A stretch of DNA of 64,000 bases from Streptomyces sp. ISL-66 (GTDB taxonomy: Bacteria; Actinomycetota; Actinomycetes; Streptomycetales; Streptomycetaceae): assembly GCF_018614135.1 (NCBI RefSeq), contig NZ_JAGGOW010000014.1:1-64000 (forward strand), in the 5' to 3' direction. A program made the position numbers and the translations under genes. Within the stretch, counting starts at the first letter, position 1, and each line of letters starts with the position of its first letter. The notes under the pieces were generated by a model. That model was not told the origin of the DNA. It did no database searches and worked only from the letters and a program-made list of their open reading frames with translations. This document shows, piece by piece, positions 26,928 through 34,805 of the stretch.

Positions 26928-27308
26928 GAGGAACAGCTTAATATCGGACAGGAGTTGAGGCGAGGTACTTATGGGCCGCTCCTGACCATCGGTAAGCCGC
27001 GGCAAGCCCGGACATCGCGCGGCGCCAGCGGACGCCCGGAGTCCTCCGGGCAGCGGGAAAAATAACTGGCGCGCGCCTGAACGGGCTTGTTACGGTGGGG
27101 ACGTTCCCGCCGATCGGTGCGGGACCGCAGGTTTCAGCACGTCGTACGACCCGGAGGTGAGTTCATTGATGACTGTCATGGCGCAGGGCGCTGCCCGCAC
27201 TCAGAAGACCATCAATGTCACTTCCGTGGTCTCCGGCTGACCTCAACACCTCTCTCGCGCGCCGTCGCGGCGCGCGCACTGCCGGGGCCACCCTGTGAAG
27301 GGTTTCCC
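26928..27308. other. Divergent region between the TetR pseudogene and rsgA
   Basis: About 380 bases. The TetR end is AT-rich (GATATTAAG). The rsgA end carries a small open frame (27169-27240, listed separately). TTGTTACGG near 27087 is a possible -35 region for rightward transcription. No hairpin of note. Confidence 0.3.
27169..27240 (+). CDS. Possible 23-residue peptide upstream of rsgA
   Basis: ATG 27169 (or TTG 27166) follows GGAGGTGA at usable spacing. It encodes MTVMAQGAARTQKTINVTSV and three further residues before TGA. 17 of the 22 codons after the start end in G or C. It lies 68 bases before the rsgA start. It could be a leader or an independent small protein. No family is recognised. 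Confidence 0.35.
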   Translation: MTVMAQGAARTQKTINVTSVVSG

Positions 27309-28415
27309 TTGTCTCTTCCTTCTTTCTCGCAGGCTTCTCCCTCGCACGCCCTCGGCCCCTACGGCTGGGACGACGCATGGGAGGACGAATTCACCCCGTA
27401 CACCGATCAGGGCCTCGTGCCCGGCCGGGTCGTACGGGTCGACCGCGGCCAGTGCGACGTCATGACGGCGGACGGAATCGTCCGCGCCGACACCGCCTTC
27501 GTCACCCCGCACGACCCGCTCCGGGTCATTTGCACCGGCGACTGGGCGGTGTTGGAGGCGCGCGGCAACCCGCGGTACGTCAGGACGTACCTGCCGCGCC
27601 GGACCGCCTTCGTACGGTCCACCTCCTCGCAGCGGTCCGAGGGTCAGATCCTCGCCGCGAACGTCGACCACGCGATCATCGCGGTGTCGCTGGCCGTCGA
27701 ACTGGACCTCGGCCGCATCGAACGGTTCCTCGCGCTCGCCTGGGAATCGGGGGCGCAGCCACTGGTCGTCCTGACCAAGGCGGACGTCGTCCCGGACCCC
27801 GCGTCCCTCGGGTACCTCGTCCAGGACGTCGAGACGGCGGCGCCCGGCGTCCAGGTCCTCACCGTATCCTCGCTGACCGGAGCGGGCACGGACGTGCTCG
27901 CCGCGGTGGTCGCGGGCGGTACGAGCGTCCTCCTCGGCATCTCCGGCGCCGGCAAGTCCACGCTGGCCAACGCGCTGCTCGGGTCCGAGGTGATGGAGGT
28001 CCAGGAGACGCGCGACGTGGACGGCAAGGGCCGCCACACGACCACGACGCGCAACCTGCTGGCGCTGCCGGGCGGCGGCGTCCTGATCGACACCCCCGGG
28101 CTGCGGGGCGTGGGGCTCTTCGACGCCGAGACCGGGGTCGGGCAGGTCTTCTCGGAGATCGAGGAGTACGCGCGGCAGTGCCGGTTCCACGACTGCGCGC
28201 ACGAGGCGGAGCCGGGGTGCGCGGTGCGGGCCGCCGTGGCCTCGGGCGAGCTGCCGGAGCGGCGGCTGGCCAGCTACCGCAAGCTGCTGCGGGAGAACCA
28301 GCGGATCGTCGCGAAGACGGACGCGAGGCTCCGGTCGGAGTTGAGGCGGGACTGGCGGCTGCGGTCCGCGGAGGGCCGCGCGAACTACGCCGCGAAGCGC
28401 ACCGGCCGCGCCTGA
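27309..28415 (+). CDS. rsgA: Ribosome small subunit-dependent GTPase A
   Basis: 368 residues with the circularly permuted GTPase order typical of RsgA: G4 LTKADVV precedes G1 GISGAGKST (about 210-218), then G3 DTPGLRGV. An OB-fold precedes the GTPase, and a C-terminal zinc knuckle reads CRFHDCAHEAEPGC. It helps late 30S subunit maturation and releases RbfA. The TTG at 27309 is chosen because GAAGGG lies just upstream and the family-like sequence (SHALGPYGWDDAW) begins shortly after; the frame stays open to 27087 without a better site. Confidence 0.92.
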   Translation: MSLPSFSQASPSHALGPYGWDDAWEDEFTPYTDQGLVPGRVVRVDRGQCDVMTADGIVRADTAFVTPHDPLRVICTGDWAVLEARGNPRYVRTYLPRRTAFVRSTSSQRSEGQILAANVDHAIIAVSLAVELDLGRIERFLALAWESGAQPLVVLTKADVVPDPASLGYLVQDVETAAPGVQVLTVSSLTGAGTDVLAAVVAGGTSVLLGISGAGKSTLANALLGSEVMEVQETRDVDGKGRHTTTTRNLLALPGGGVLIDTPGLRGVGLFDAETGVGQVFSEIEEYARQCRFHDCAHEAEPGCAVRAAVASGELPERRLASYRKLLRENQRIVAKTDARLRSELRRDWRLRSAEGRANYAAKRTGRA

Positions 28416-28547
28416 CGCTCCCGCGTCGCCTCTTCCCCCCGGGGCTTGCGCCCCGGGCCCCGCAGCCCCGTTCGGCACCCGCCGGGCGGGGCTGCGGGTA
28501 TTGCGCTGCGCGGGGCCGGTCCCCTACCCACCCTTCCACCGTTCCCC

Positions 28548-28708
28548 GGAGCTTCGCCCCGGACCCCGAAGACCTGGGGCTCCGCCCCAGACCCCGCGCC
28601 TCAAACGCCGGCGGGGCTGTCTTGGCCGGCGGAGCTTCGCCCCGGACCCCGAAGACCTGGGGCTCCGCCCCGGGCCCCGCGCCTCAATCGTCGGCGGGGC
28701 TGTCTTGG
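28548..28708. repeat. Two tandem copies of a 78-base intergenic repeat
   Basis: Units 28548-28625 and 28631-28708 differ at only a few positions and are separated by five bases. Each contains GGAGCTTCGCCCCGGACCCC, GGGGCTCCGCCCC and the CCTCAAACGCCGGCGGGGCTG-like core. Further copies of the core lie near 42021-42048 and 62471-62499, with a partial one near 11144. The second unit runs into the 3' end of the PPOX gene. Confidence 0.85.
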
Positions 28709-29079
28709 TCCAGCCCCCACGACAGCACCCTCGCGGGGTGGATGCGGATGACTTCCGGGCTGAAGTGGGGGCCCAGGGAGTGCGGGCCGACTTCCAGCGT
28801 CGCGGTACCGCGGACCTCCACGCCGCGGACCGTCCACGGGCGGGTGCTGACGAGGTCGTCCACGACCAGGGACAGGCGGGGGTTGCCCGCGAGGTTGCGC
28901 CACTTCTTCGTCGTGCCCATCGCCAGGCCGCCCACCAGGATCGTCCCGTCGTCCTGCGGGAAGAAGCCCACCGGGTTCGCCTGTGGCTGCCCGGCCGCGT
29001 CCACCGTCGCGAGCCGCCCCAGGGGCTGCGATCGCAGGTAGGTCAGTTCCGGCTCGCTGAAACCCTTGAACTCCGTCAA
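28684..29079 (-). CDS. PPOX-class F420-dependent oxidoreductase
   Basis: 131 residues, split-barrel flavin/F420-binding fold. LTYLRSQPLGRLATVDAAGQ, QANPVGFFPQDDGTILVGG and TTKKWRNLAGNPRLSLVVDD are typical of small PPOX-class F420 proteins, which reduce substrates with F420H2. The TTG at 29079 is favoured because AAGGAGGTG lies six bases upstream; the ATG at 29106 would place that site inside the gene. The last eight or nine codons (DQDSPADD) fall within the second unit of the 78-base repeat, so the tail has been supplied by a repeat. Confidence 0.88.
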   Translation of the reverse strand: MTEFKGFSEPELTYLRSQPLGRLATVDAAGQPQANPVGFFPQDDGTILVGGLAMGTTKKWRNLAGNPRLSLVVDDLVSTRPWTVRGVEVRGTATLEVGPHSLGPHFSPEVIRIHPARVLSWGLDQDSPADD

Positions 29080-29213
29080 GCCCGTCACCTCCTTCGAGTC
29101 CCTCATGGGGGAGACGATCCCAGCTCCGGCCACCCACCGCATCGGGCCGGGGGCCTACGCCCCCGGCCTACGCCCCCGGCGCCGAAGCGACGGTCCGACG
29201 GCTTGGGCCGGGC

Positions 29214-29696
29214 TCAGGTCCACAGCAGTGTTCCCACCCACGCCCCCACCACCAGAAGGCATGCGAGCAGTTCCACCAGCACGCTCGTCCCGACCGCCCG
29301 CATCACCGCCCGGACGGAAGTCCTCGCCTCCCCGTCGGAGCCCAGCCGCAGCCGCTCGCACAGGTAGATCCCGCCCACGAACCCCGGGACCGCCCCCACC
29401 ACCGGCAGCAGCACGAAGCCCAGTACCGCCCCGGCGCCCGCGTACGCCGTCATCCGGCGGGTGACCCCCACTCCCCGGAGCCGGCGCGGTGGCAGCTGCC
29501 ACTTCACCACCTGCACCACCAGCAGCAGGGCCGTGGTGGCGACCAACAGGGTCCACGCCGCGGCCGACCGCTCGTGCAGGGCCCACCACAGCACCCCCGC
29601 CCAGACCAGCCAGGTCCCCGGGACGCCCGGGACCAGCACCCCGGCGACTCCGAGCAACAGCACCAGCCCCATGAGGAGCAGCTGAGGCAGATCCAT
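29214..29696 (-). CDS. DUF456 family membrane protein
   Basis: 160 residues, almost entirely hydrophobic, with four or five membrane segments (LLLMGLVLLLGVAGVLVPG, AWTLLVATTALLLVVQVV, AGAGAVLGFVLLPVVGAVPG, VLVELLACLLVVGAWVGTLL). The spacing of PGVPGTWLVW and GFVGGIYLCERLR is typical of DUF456. Function unknown. It starts 24 bases after the stop of the HTH regulator in the same direction. Confidence 0.9.
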   Translation of the reverse strand: MDLPQLLLMGLVLLLGVAGVLVPGVPGTWLVWAGVLWWALHERSAAAWTLLVATTALLLVVQVVKWQLPPRRLRGVGVTRRMTAYAGAGAVLGFVLLPVVGAVPGFVGGIYLCERLRLGSDGEARTSVRAVMRAVGTSVLVELLACLLVVGAWVGTLLWT

Positions 29697-29720
29697 CTGC
29701 TCAGCCTGCCTGACCTGGGG

Positions 29721-30698
29721 CTATCGGGCCACCCAGCCCCGTTCGTACGCGTGCCAGCCCAGCTGGAGTCGGGTCGTGACCCCGGAGAGCTCCATCAGGC
29801 CCTTGACCCGCCGCTGGACCGTCCGCAGGCCCAGCTCCAGGTGCTTGGCCACGCTCGCGTCCGTCATCCCCGCCAGGAGCAGCGTGAGGATCTCCAGGTC
29901 CGTGGCGTCCGGACCCCCGTCGCCCTCCTCCGGGGAACCCGTGGAGCCCAGCCGCAGCGGCAGCGCCTCCCGCCAGACCGCCTGGAAGAGGCCCATCAGG
30001 GATTCCAGCAGCCCCGACGCGTGCACGACCAGGGCCGCCGGCTCCGCTCCGCGCGCGGTCAGCGGGACCATCGCGAGCGCCCGGTCGGCGATCACCAGCT
30101 TGGTCGGCACCTGGGCCGTCACCCGGATGTGTTCGCCGCGCGCCAGCGCCGTCGAGGCCTCCCGGATCCCGCCGGGCTGGGTGAGCACCTCCCGTTCGAT
30201 GACGACCCGGTACGCGACGCCCCGTACGGAGGCCCGGTCCTCCGCCTCGTTGTCCGTGGCGGCGACGACCTGCGGCCTGCCGGTGACCAGCGCGCACACC
30301 TCCTCGGTCGCGCCCAGCTGGAGCTGGTGGAAGCGGTGGGCCACCGCGCTCGCACCCGTCACCACCTCCACCAGGTCGTGCACGGCCGGCTCGGCGGCCT
30401 CCGCCCGGTACTCCTCCGCCAGCAGTACCGCCGCCAGCTCCGCCTGCTCCAGTTCGTGCCGCTGCTGGGTGAGCAGCGCGCCCAGCGCCACCCCCGGCGG
30501 GGCGGCCACCCACCGGCCGGGCCGGGCGGAGGACTGGGCGGCGAGCCCCTGTCGTTCCAGGTGGCGCAGGGCCCGTTCGGTCTGCTGCACGGGCAGCGTC
30601 AACCGGTGCGCGAGATCGGGTACTTCCGCCGCTCCCAGCGCCACCAGCGCGCGGTAGGCGGACTCCTGTCCCTCGTCGAGACCTATCGCTCCCAGCAT
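29721..30698 (-). CDS. HTH regulator with TrmB-like N-terminus and LuxR-like C-terminus
   Basis: 325 residues. The N-terminal winged helix (MLGAIGLDEGQESAYRALVA, AAEVPDLAHRL) is TrmB-like. The C-terminal ATDLEILTLLLAGMTDASVAKHLELGLRTVQRRVKGLM is a LuxR-type HTH. The middle has a region that may bind a ligand or partner. Proteins of this build are widespread single regulators in Streptomyces. The ATG at 30698 is chosen by family start; GTG 30713 is possible. It is divergent from the secreted subtilase across about 200 bases, which makes that gene a candidate target, though this is inferred only from position. Confidence 0.85.
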   Translation of the reverse strand: MLGAIGLDEGQESAYRALVALGAAEVPDLAHRLTLPVQQTERALRHLERQGLAAQSSARPGRWVAAPPGVALGALLTQQRHELEQAELAAVLLAEEYRAEAAEPAVHDLVEVVTGASAVAHRFHQLQLGATEEVCALVTGRPQVVAATDNEAEDRASVRGVAYRVVIEREVLTQPGGIREASTALARGEHIRVTAQVPTKLVIADRALAMVPLTARGAEPAALVVHASGLLESLMGLFQAVWREALPLRLGSTGSPEEGDGGPDATDLEILTLLLAGMTDASVAKHLELGLRTVQRRVKGLMELSGVTTRLQLGWHAYERGWVAR

Positions 30699-30900
30699 CC
30701 CGTACACCCCAACCCTCTCGGCGCCGTTCCTGGCGGGAAGCGGCCACGGCGCAAACCCGCCCGCGACATCATCGCCGTACCCCGCGCCCCTCTGCCAAGG
30801 TGACGCCACCGCAGCACCAATATCCGCTGGCCAGAAGGCATTTACGCGGCGGTTTCGCCGTGCATTGAAGCAATTGGCCGGAATTCACCTGGGGAGAGCG

Positions 30901-33900
30901 ATGCGCCCGATATCGCGTACGGCACTGGGAGCGGCCATCGCGGCCGCCCTGGCCGTCACCGCCGTGGGCCCGTCCACGGCACGGCCGAGGGACGGAGCGC
31001 CCGGAGCGGGTACCGGAACGGCGAACAGGCCCCTCACGGGGAGCCGGGCGGCCTCCGAGCAGCCCACCGGCCCCGTCACCGTGACCCTGGTCACCGGGGA
31101 CCGGGTCCTGGTCTCCACCGACGCGGCCGGCCGCACCGCCGCCACCGCGATGCCCCGCGAGGACGGCTCGCAGCCGGTCGTCCAGACCCGCCAGTCCGAC
31201 AAGGACTTCTACGTCTACCCCGAGAGCGCGGTCAAGGCGCTCGCCGCGGGCAAGGCCGACGAGGAACTCTTCAACGTCACCGGCCTGATCCGCCAGGGCT
31301 ACGACGACGCGCACGCCAAGAAGCTCCCGCTCATCGCGGTCTACGAGGGCTCCCCGACCCTCGCGCGCAGCGCCCCGCCGGTGCCGCGGGGCGCCGAGCA
31401 GTCGCTGGTCCTCGGCTCCATCGGCGGCGTCGCGCTCGCCGCCGACAAGGCCAAGGCCGCCGACTTCTGGGCCGACGTCACGGGCAGCGCCACCAACGCC
31501 CACTCCCGGTCCACCGCCTCCGCCCCGCTGAAGAAGCTGTGGCTGGACGGCAAGGTCCAGGCGAACCTGGAGCGTTCCACCCGGCAGGTGAACGCGACCG
31601 CCGCCTGGGCCGCCGGCTACGACGGCACCGGCACCAAGGTCGCCGTCCTCGACACCGGCACCGACCTCGGACACCCCGACCTCAAGGGCCGGGTCGCCGA
31701 GGCGAAGAACTTCACCGACTCGGACACGGCCGAGGACCGCCAGGGCCACGGCACCCACACCATCTCCACCGTCGGCGGCTCCGGCGCCGAGAGCGATGGA
31801 GCGAAGAAGGGCGTCGCCCCCGGCGCCCAGCTGCTCAGCGGCAAGGTCCTCAACGACTCCGGCTACGGCCTGGACTCGTGGATCATCGCGGGCATGCAGT
31901 GGGCCGTGGACAGCAAGGCCGACGTGATCTCCATGAGCCTCGGCGACCCCTCCCAGCTGTCCTGCGACGACCCGATGGCCGCCGCCACCGAGGCCCTGGC
32001 CCAGAGCGGCGGCGCCCTCTTCGTCATCGCCGCCGGCAACTCCGGCCCCGGCAACAACACGGTCTCCTCGCCCGGTTGCGCGCCCAGCGTGCTGACCGTC
32101 GGGGCCGTCGACCGCGACGACACGACCGCCCTCTTCTCCAGCCGCGGCCCGGCCGGACCGCAGCACACCCTCAAGCCCGAGATCGCCGCCCCCGGCGTAG
32201 GGATCTCCGCCGCCAGCATGGGCGGCCGCGGGGTGTACGCGTACCAGTCCATGTCGGGCACCTCGATGGCCACCCCGCACGTCGCGGGCGCCGCGGCCGT
32301 CGTCAAGCAGCGCCACCCCGACTGGACCCCGCAGCAGATCAAGGCCGCGCTGGTCGGTTCCGCGAACACCGCGGTCCCGGGTGACGTGCGGGAGACCGGC
32401 GGTGGTCGGCTCGACGTCAAGGCCGCCATCGACACCACGGTCACCGGCGCCCCCTCGCTCCAGGGCGGCGCGTACCACTGGCCGCAGGACCGCGGCGACC
32501 GCACCGGCATCTCGGTCCCGTACACCAACACGGGCAGCGAGTCCGTCACGCTGAACCTCTCCGTCGAGAAGGTCACCGGCAACGACGGCTCGGCCGTCCG
32601 CGGCCAGGTCGCCCGCCTCGACCAGCGCACCGTGACCGTCCCGGCCGGCGCCACCGTCAAGGTGCCGCTCGCCCTGGACCCCTCCGCGAAGCTGGAGCGC
32701 TCCCAGTACGGGGACGTCGCCGGCCGCGTCGTCGCAACGGCGAACGGCGTGCACGTCTCCACCCCCTTCTCCCTCTACGTGGAGCCGCAGACGGTCACCC
32801 TGCGCGTCAAGCTCATCGACCGCACCGGCCGGCCGGCCGGCGGCCCGTCCTCCCTGGACGTGATCGGCACCGACGACGCCAGCGGCGAGCGCCGCTTCAA
32901 CGACGGCTCGGTCGACCAGGTCTACCGGGTCCGCCCGGGCGCGTACTTCCTCTCCGCCTTCGTCGCCACCCCCGACGCCGGTGAGAACGCGACGATGACC
33001 GACTCGCTCACCTACCTCGGCCGTCCGCAGACGGAGATCAAGAAGGACACGGTGATCGTGCTGGACGCCCGCAAGGCGGCCCGGCTGAGCATCGAAAACG
33101 ACCGGCCCACCGAGGCGCGCGCCACCACGCTCGCCTTCTCCCGCTCCTGGGACGAGGCCTGGCTGCACGCGGGCACCGCCATGGGCGGCCGGACCATCCG
33201 CGGCTACTACGCCTCCGTCGAGGGCAAGGCCAAGGACGGCGCGTACGAGTTCGGCAGTTACTGGCGGGCGGCCGCGCCGCTGCTCTCCGAGCTGAAGGTG
33301 AACGGCGGCCCGGTGCTGCACCCGCTCACCGCCTCCACGGGCAGCGACAACCTCGACGGCACGGGCAGCGCCCCGCTCGTCAACGCGGGCGCGGGCACGG
33401 CCGAGGAGCTCGCCGCCGTCGCCGCCAAGGACGCGATCGTGCTGGTCAGGACGGACGATCCCGCGCTGTACGAGATCGCGGGCAACGCGAAGGCGGCCGG
33501 CGCCAAGGCCGTCCTCGCCTACCGCGACGCACCCGGCCGCTGGCAGGCCTTCACCGGCTACGCGGGCGGCTCGCTCCCGGCCCTGTCCATCGAGTCCGCC
33601 GAGGGGCGGCCACTGGCGGCGCAGCTCGCCGAGGCCCCCCGGGGCAAGGTGACGCTGAGCTGGAAGGCCAACGCGAAGAGCCCGTACGTTTACAACCTCG
33701 CCCAGATCGAGAAGGGTTCGGTCCAGGGCGACCGCACCTACCGGGTGCGCGACCGCGAGCTCGGCACCGTCGAATCGGCCTACCAGTCGATGGGCGTCGC
33801 ATCCGGCTTCATCGACATGGCCGGCGCCTACCGCCCGCTCGGCACCGCCGTGTACTTCGGAGGTTTCGACACCGTCGCGGTACCGGGCAAGCGCACCGAG

Positions 33901-34707
33901 TTCTACTCCGCCGGGGACACGGCCTGGGACCACGTGCTCTCCAGCAGCTTCCCCTGGGGCGAGTTCATGACCGACCGGCAGCGCACGTACGAGGCGGGCT
34001 CCCAGCGCGCGGAGAGCTGGTACGACGGGGTCATCGGCCCGGTGGCGCCGCGCGACACCACGGGCAAGGAGCAGCTGGCCGCCGAGCGGCAGGGCAACCT
34101 GATCGGCTTCGCCTCCGCGATGTGGGGCGACGGCGGGCACTACGCGCAGCAGGGGAGCTTCGGCGACGTCGGCAACGTCTCGCTCAAGCGCGACGGCGAG
34201 CCGCTGGGCGACAGCGGTTACCCGTCCGGGGTCTTCGAGGTACCGGCCGCGGAGGGCACGTACGAACTGACCCAGCAGCTGGCGAAGATCGGGCAGCCGG
34301 CCCGCACCTGGCAGCGCTCCTCCGAGATCCAGACCTCTTGGACCTTCCGCTCGAAGCTGGACGCCACGCGGTACTCGCAGCCGCTGCCGATCCTCTTCCC
34401 GCGGATCTCCGCCCCGCTGGACGGGATGAAGACGCTGGCCGCGGCCAACGGCCAGAAGATCACCCTCGGGGTCAGCGGGCACGCGGGCTACGCGCCCGGC
34501 GCGCTCAAGTCGGCCAAGCTGTCGTACTCGTACGACGAGGGCGGCAGCTGGACCGAGGCGAAGGTGAGCGAGCGCGGCGGGCAGTGGGCGGCGACCGTCG
34601 ACCACGCCGGGGCCGCGGGCAAGCAGGTCATGCTCAAGGTCCAGCTGACCGACACGAACGGCGCTGCTGTCACCCAGACGGTCGCGCGGGCGTACGACAT
34701 TCGTTAG
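30901..34707 (+). CDS. Large secreted S8 family serine peptidase (subtilase)
   Basis: 1268 residues. The signal peptide is MRPISRTALGAAIAAALAVT with cleavage near ARP at about residue 35. A propeptide of about 200 residues follows. The subtilisin domain has D251 (VAVLDTGTDLGHPDL), H283 (GHGTHTISTVGG), the oxyanion N380 (VIAAGNSGPGNN) and S455 (SGTSMATPHVAGAAAVV). Beyond the catalytic domain are beta-rich segments, including a protease-associated-like insert (about 845-920: AAKDAIVLVRTDDPALYEIA and following) and C-terminal immunoglobulin-like parts. It is predicted to degrade extracellular protein. ATG 30901 has GGGGAGA just upstream. A strong terminator follows. Confidence 0.95.
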   Translation: MRPISRTALGAAIAAALAVTAVGPSTARPRDGAPGAGTGTANRPLTGSRAASEQPTGPVTVTLVTGDRVLVSTDAAGRTAATAMPREDGSQPVVQTRQSDKDFYVYPESAVKALAAGKADEELFNVTGLIRQGYDDAHAKKLPLIAVYEGSPTLARSAPPVPRGAEQSLVLGSIGGVALAADKAKAADFWADVTGSATNAHSRSTASAPLKKLWLDGKVQANLERSTRQVNATAAWAAGYDGTGTKVAVLDTGTDLGHPDLKGRVAEAKNFTDSDTAEDRQGHGTHTISTVGGSGAESDGAKKGVAPGAQLLSGKVLNDSGYGLDSWIIAGMQWAVDSKADVISMSLGDPSQLSCDDPMAAATEALAQSGGALFVIAAGNSGPGNNTVSSPGCAPSVLTVGAVDRDDTTALFSSRGPAGPQHTLKPEIAAPGVGISAASMGGRGVYAYQSMSGTSMATPHVAGAAAVVKQRHPDWTPQQIKAALVGSANTAVPGDVRETGGGRLDVKAAIDTTVTGAPSLQGGAYHWPQDRGDRTGISVPYTNTGSESVTLNLSVEKVTGNDGSAVRGQVARLDQRTVTVPAGATVKVPLALDPSAKLERSQYGDVAGRVVATANGVHVSTPFSLYVEPQTVTLRVKLIDRTGRPAGGPSSLDVIGTDDASGERRFNDGSVDQVYRVRPGAYFLSAFVATPDAGENATMTDSLTYLGRPQTEIKKDTVIVLDARKAARLSIENDRPTEARATTLAFSRSWDEAWLHAGTAMGGRTIRGYYASVEGKAKDGAYEFGSYWRAAAPLLSELKVNGGPVLHPLTASTGSDNLDGTGSAPLVNAGAGTAEELAAVAAKDAIVLVRTDDPALYEIAGNAKAAGAKAVLAYRDAPGRWQAFTGYAGGSLPALSIESAEGRPLAAQLAEAPRGKVTLSWKANAKSPYVYNLAQIEKGSVQGDRTYRVRDRELGTVESAYQSMGVASGFIDMAGAYRPLGTAVYFGGFDTVAVPGKRTEFYSAGDTAWDHVLSSSFPWGEFMTDRQRTYEAGSQRAESWYDGVIGPVAPRDTTGKEQLAAERQGNLIGFASAMWGDGGHYAQQGSFGDVGNVSLKRDGEPLGDSGYPSGVFEVPAAEGTYELTQQLAKIGQPARTWQRSSEIQTSWTFRSKLDATRYSQPLPILFPRISAPLDGMKTLAAANGQKITLGVSGHAGYAPGALKSAKLSYSYDEGGSWTEAKVSERGGQWAATVDHAGAAGKQVMLKVQLTDTNGAAVTQTVARAYDIR

Positions 34708-34725
34708 GTCGTACGGCTGATAGGG

Positions 34726-34766
34726 GGAGGGTCCATCGGACGGCGGTCCGATGGGCCCTCCTTTTT
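34726..34766 (+). terminator. Strong intrinsic terminator after the subtilase gene
   Basis: A 16-bp stem (GGAGGGTCCATCGGAC with GTCCGATGGGCCCTCC, one G-U pair) and a four-base loop are followed directly by TTTTT. It is one of the few classic T-tract terminators in the window. Confidence 0.92.
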
Positions 34767-34805
34767 CGTGAGTTCGCCGGATTCCGTCCCGTCCGGAGCC
34801 CGAGA

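Noticed and set aside
30769..34605. Very long open frame opposite the subtilase gene
   Set aside because: High GC keeps antisense frames open. The + strand protein has a signal peptide, complete catalytic triad and terminator, so the antisense frame is a shadow. The same reasoning applies to long antisense frames over cobN and xanthine dehydrogenase.
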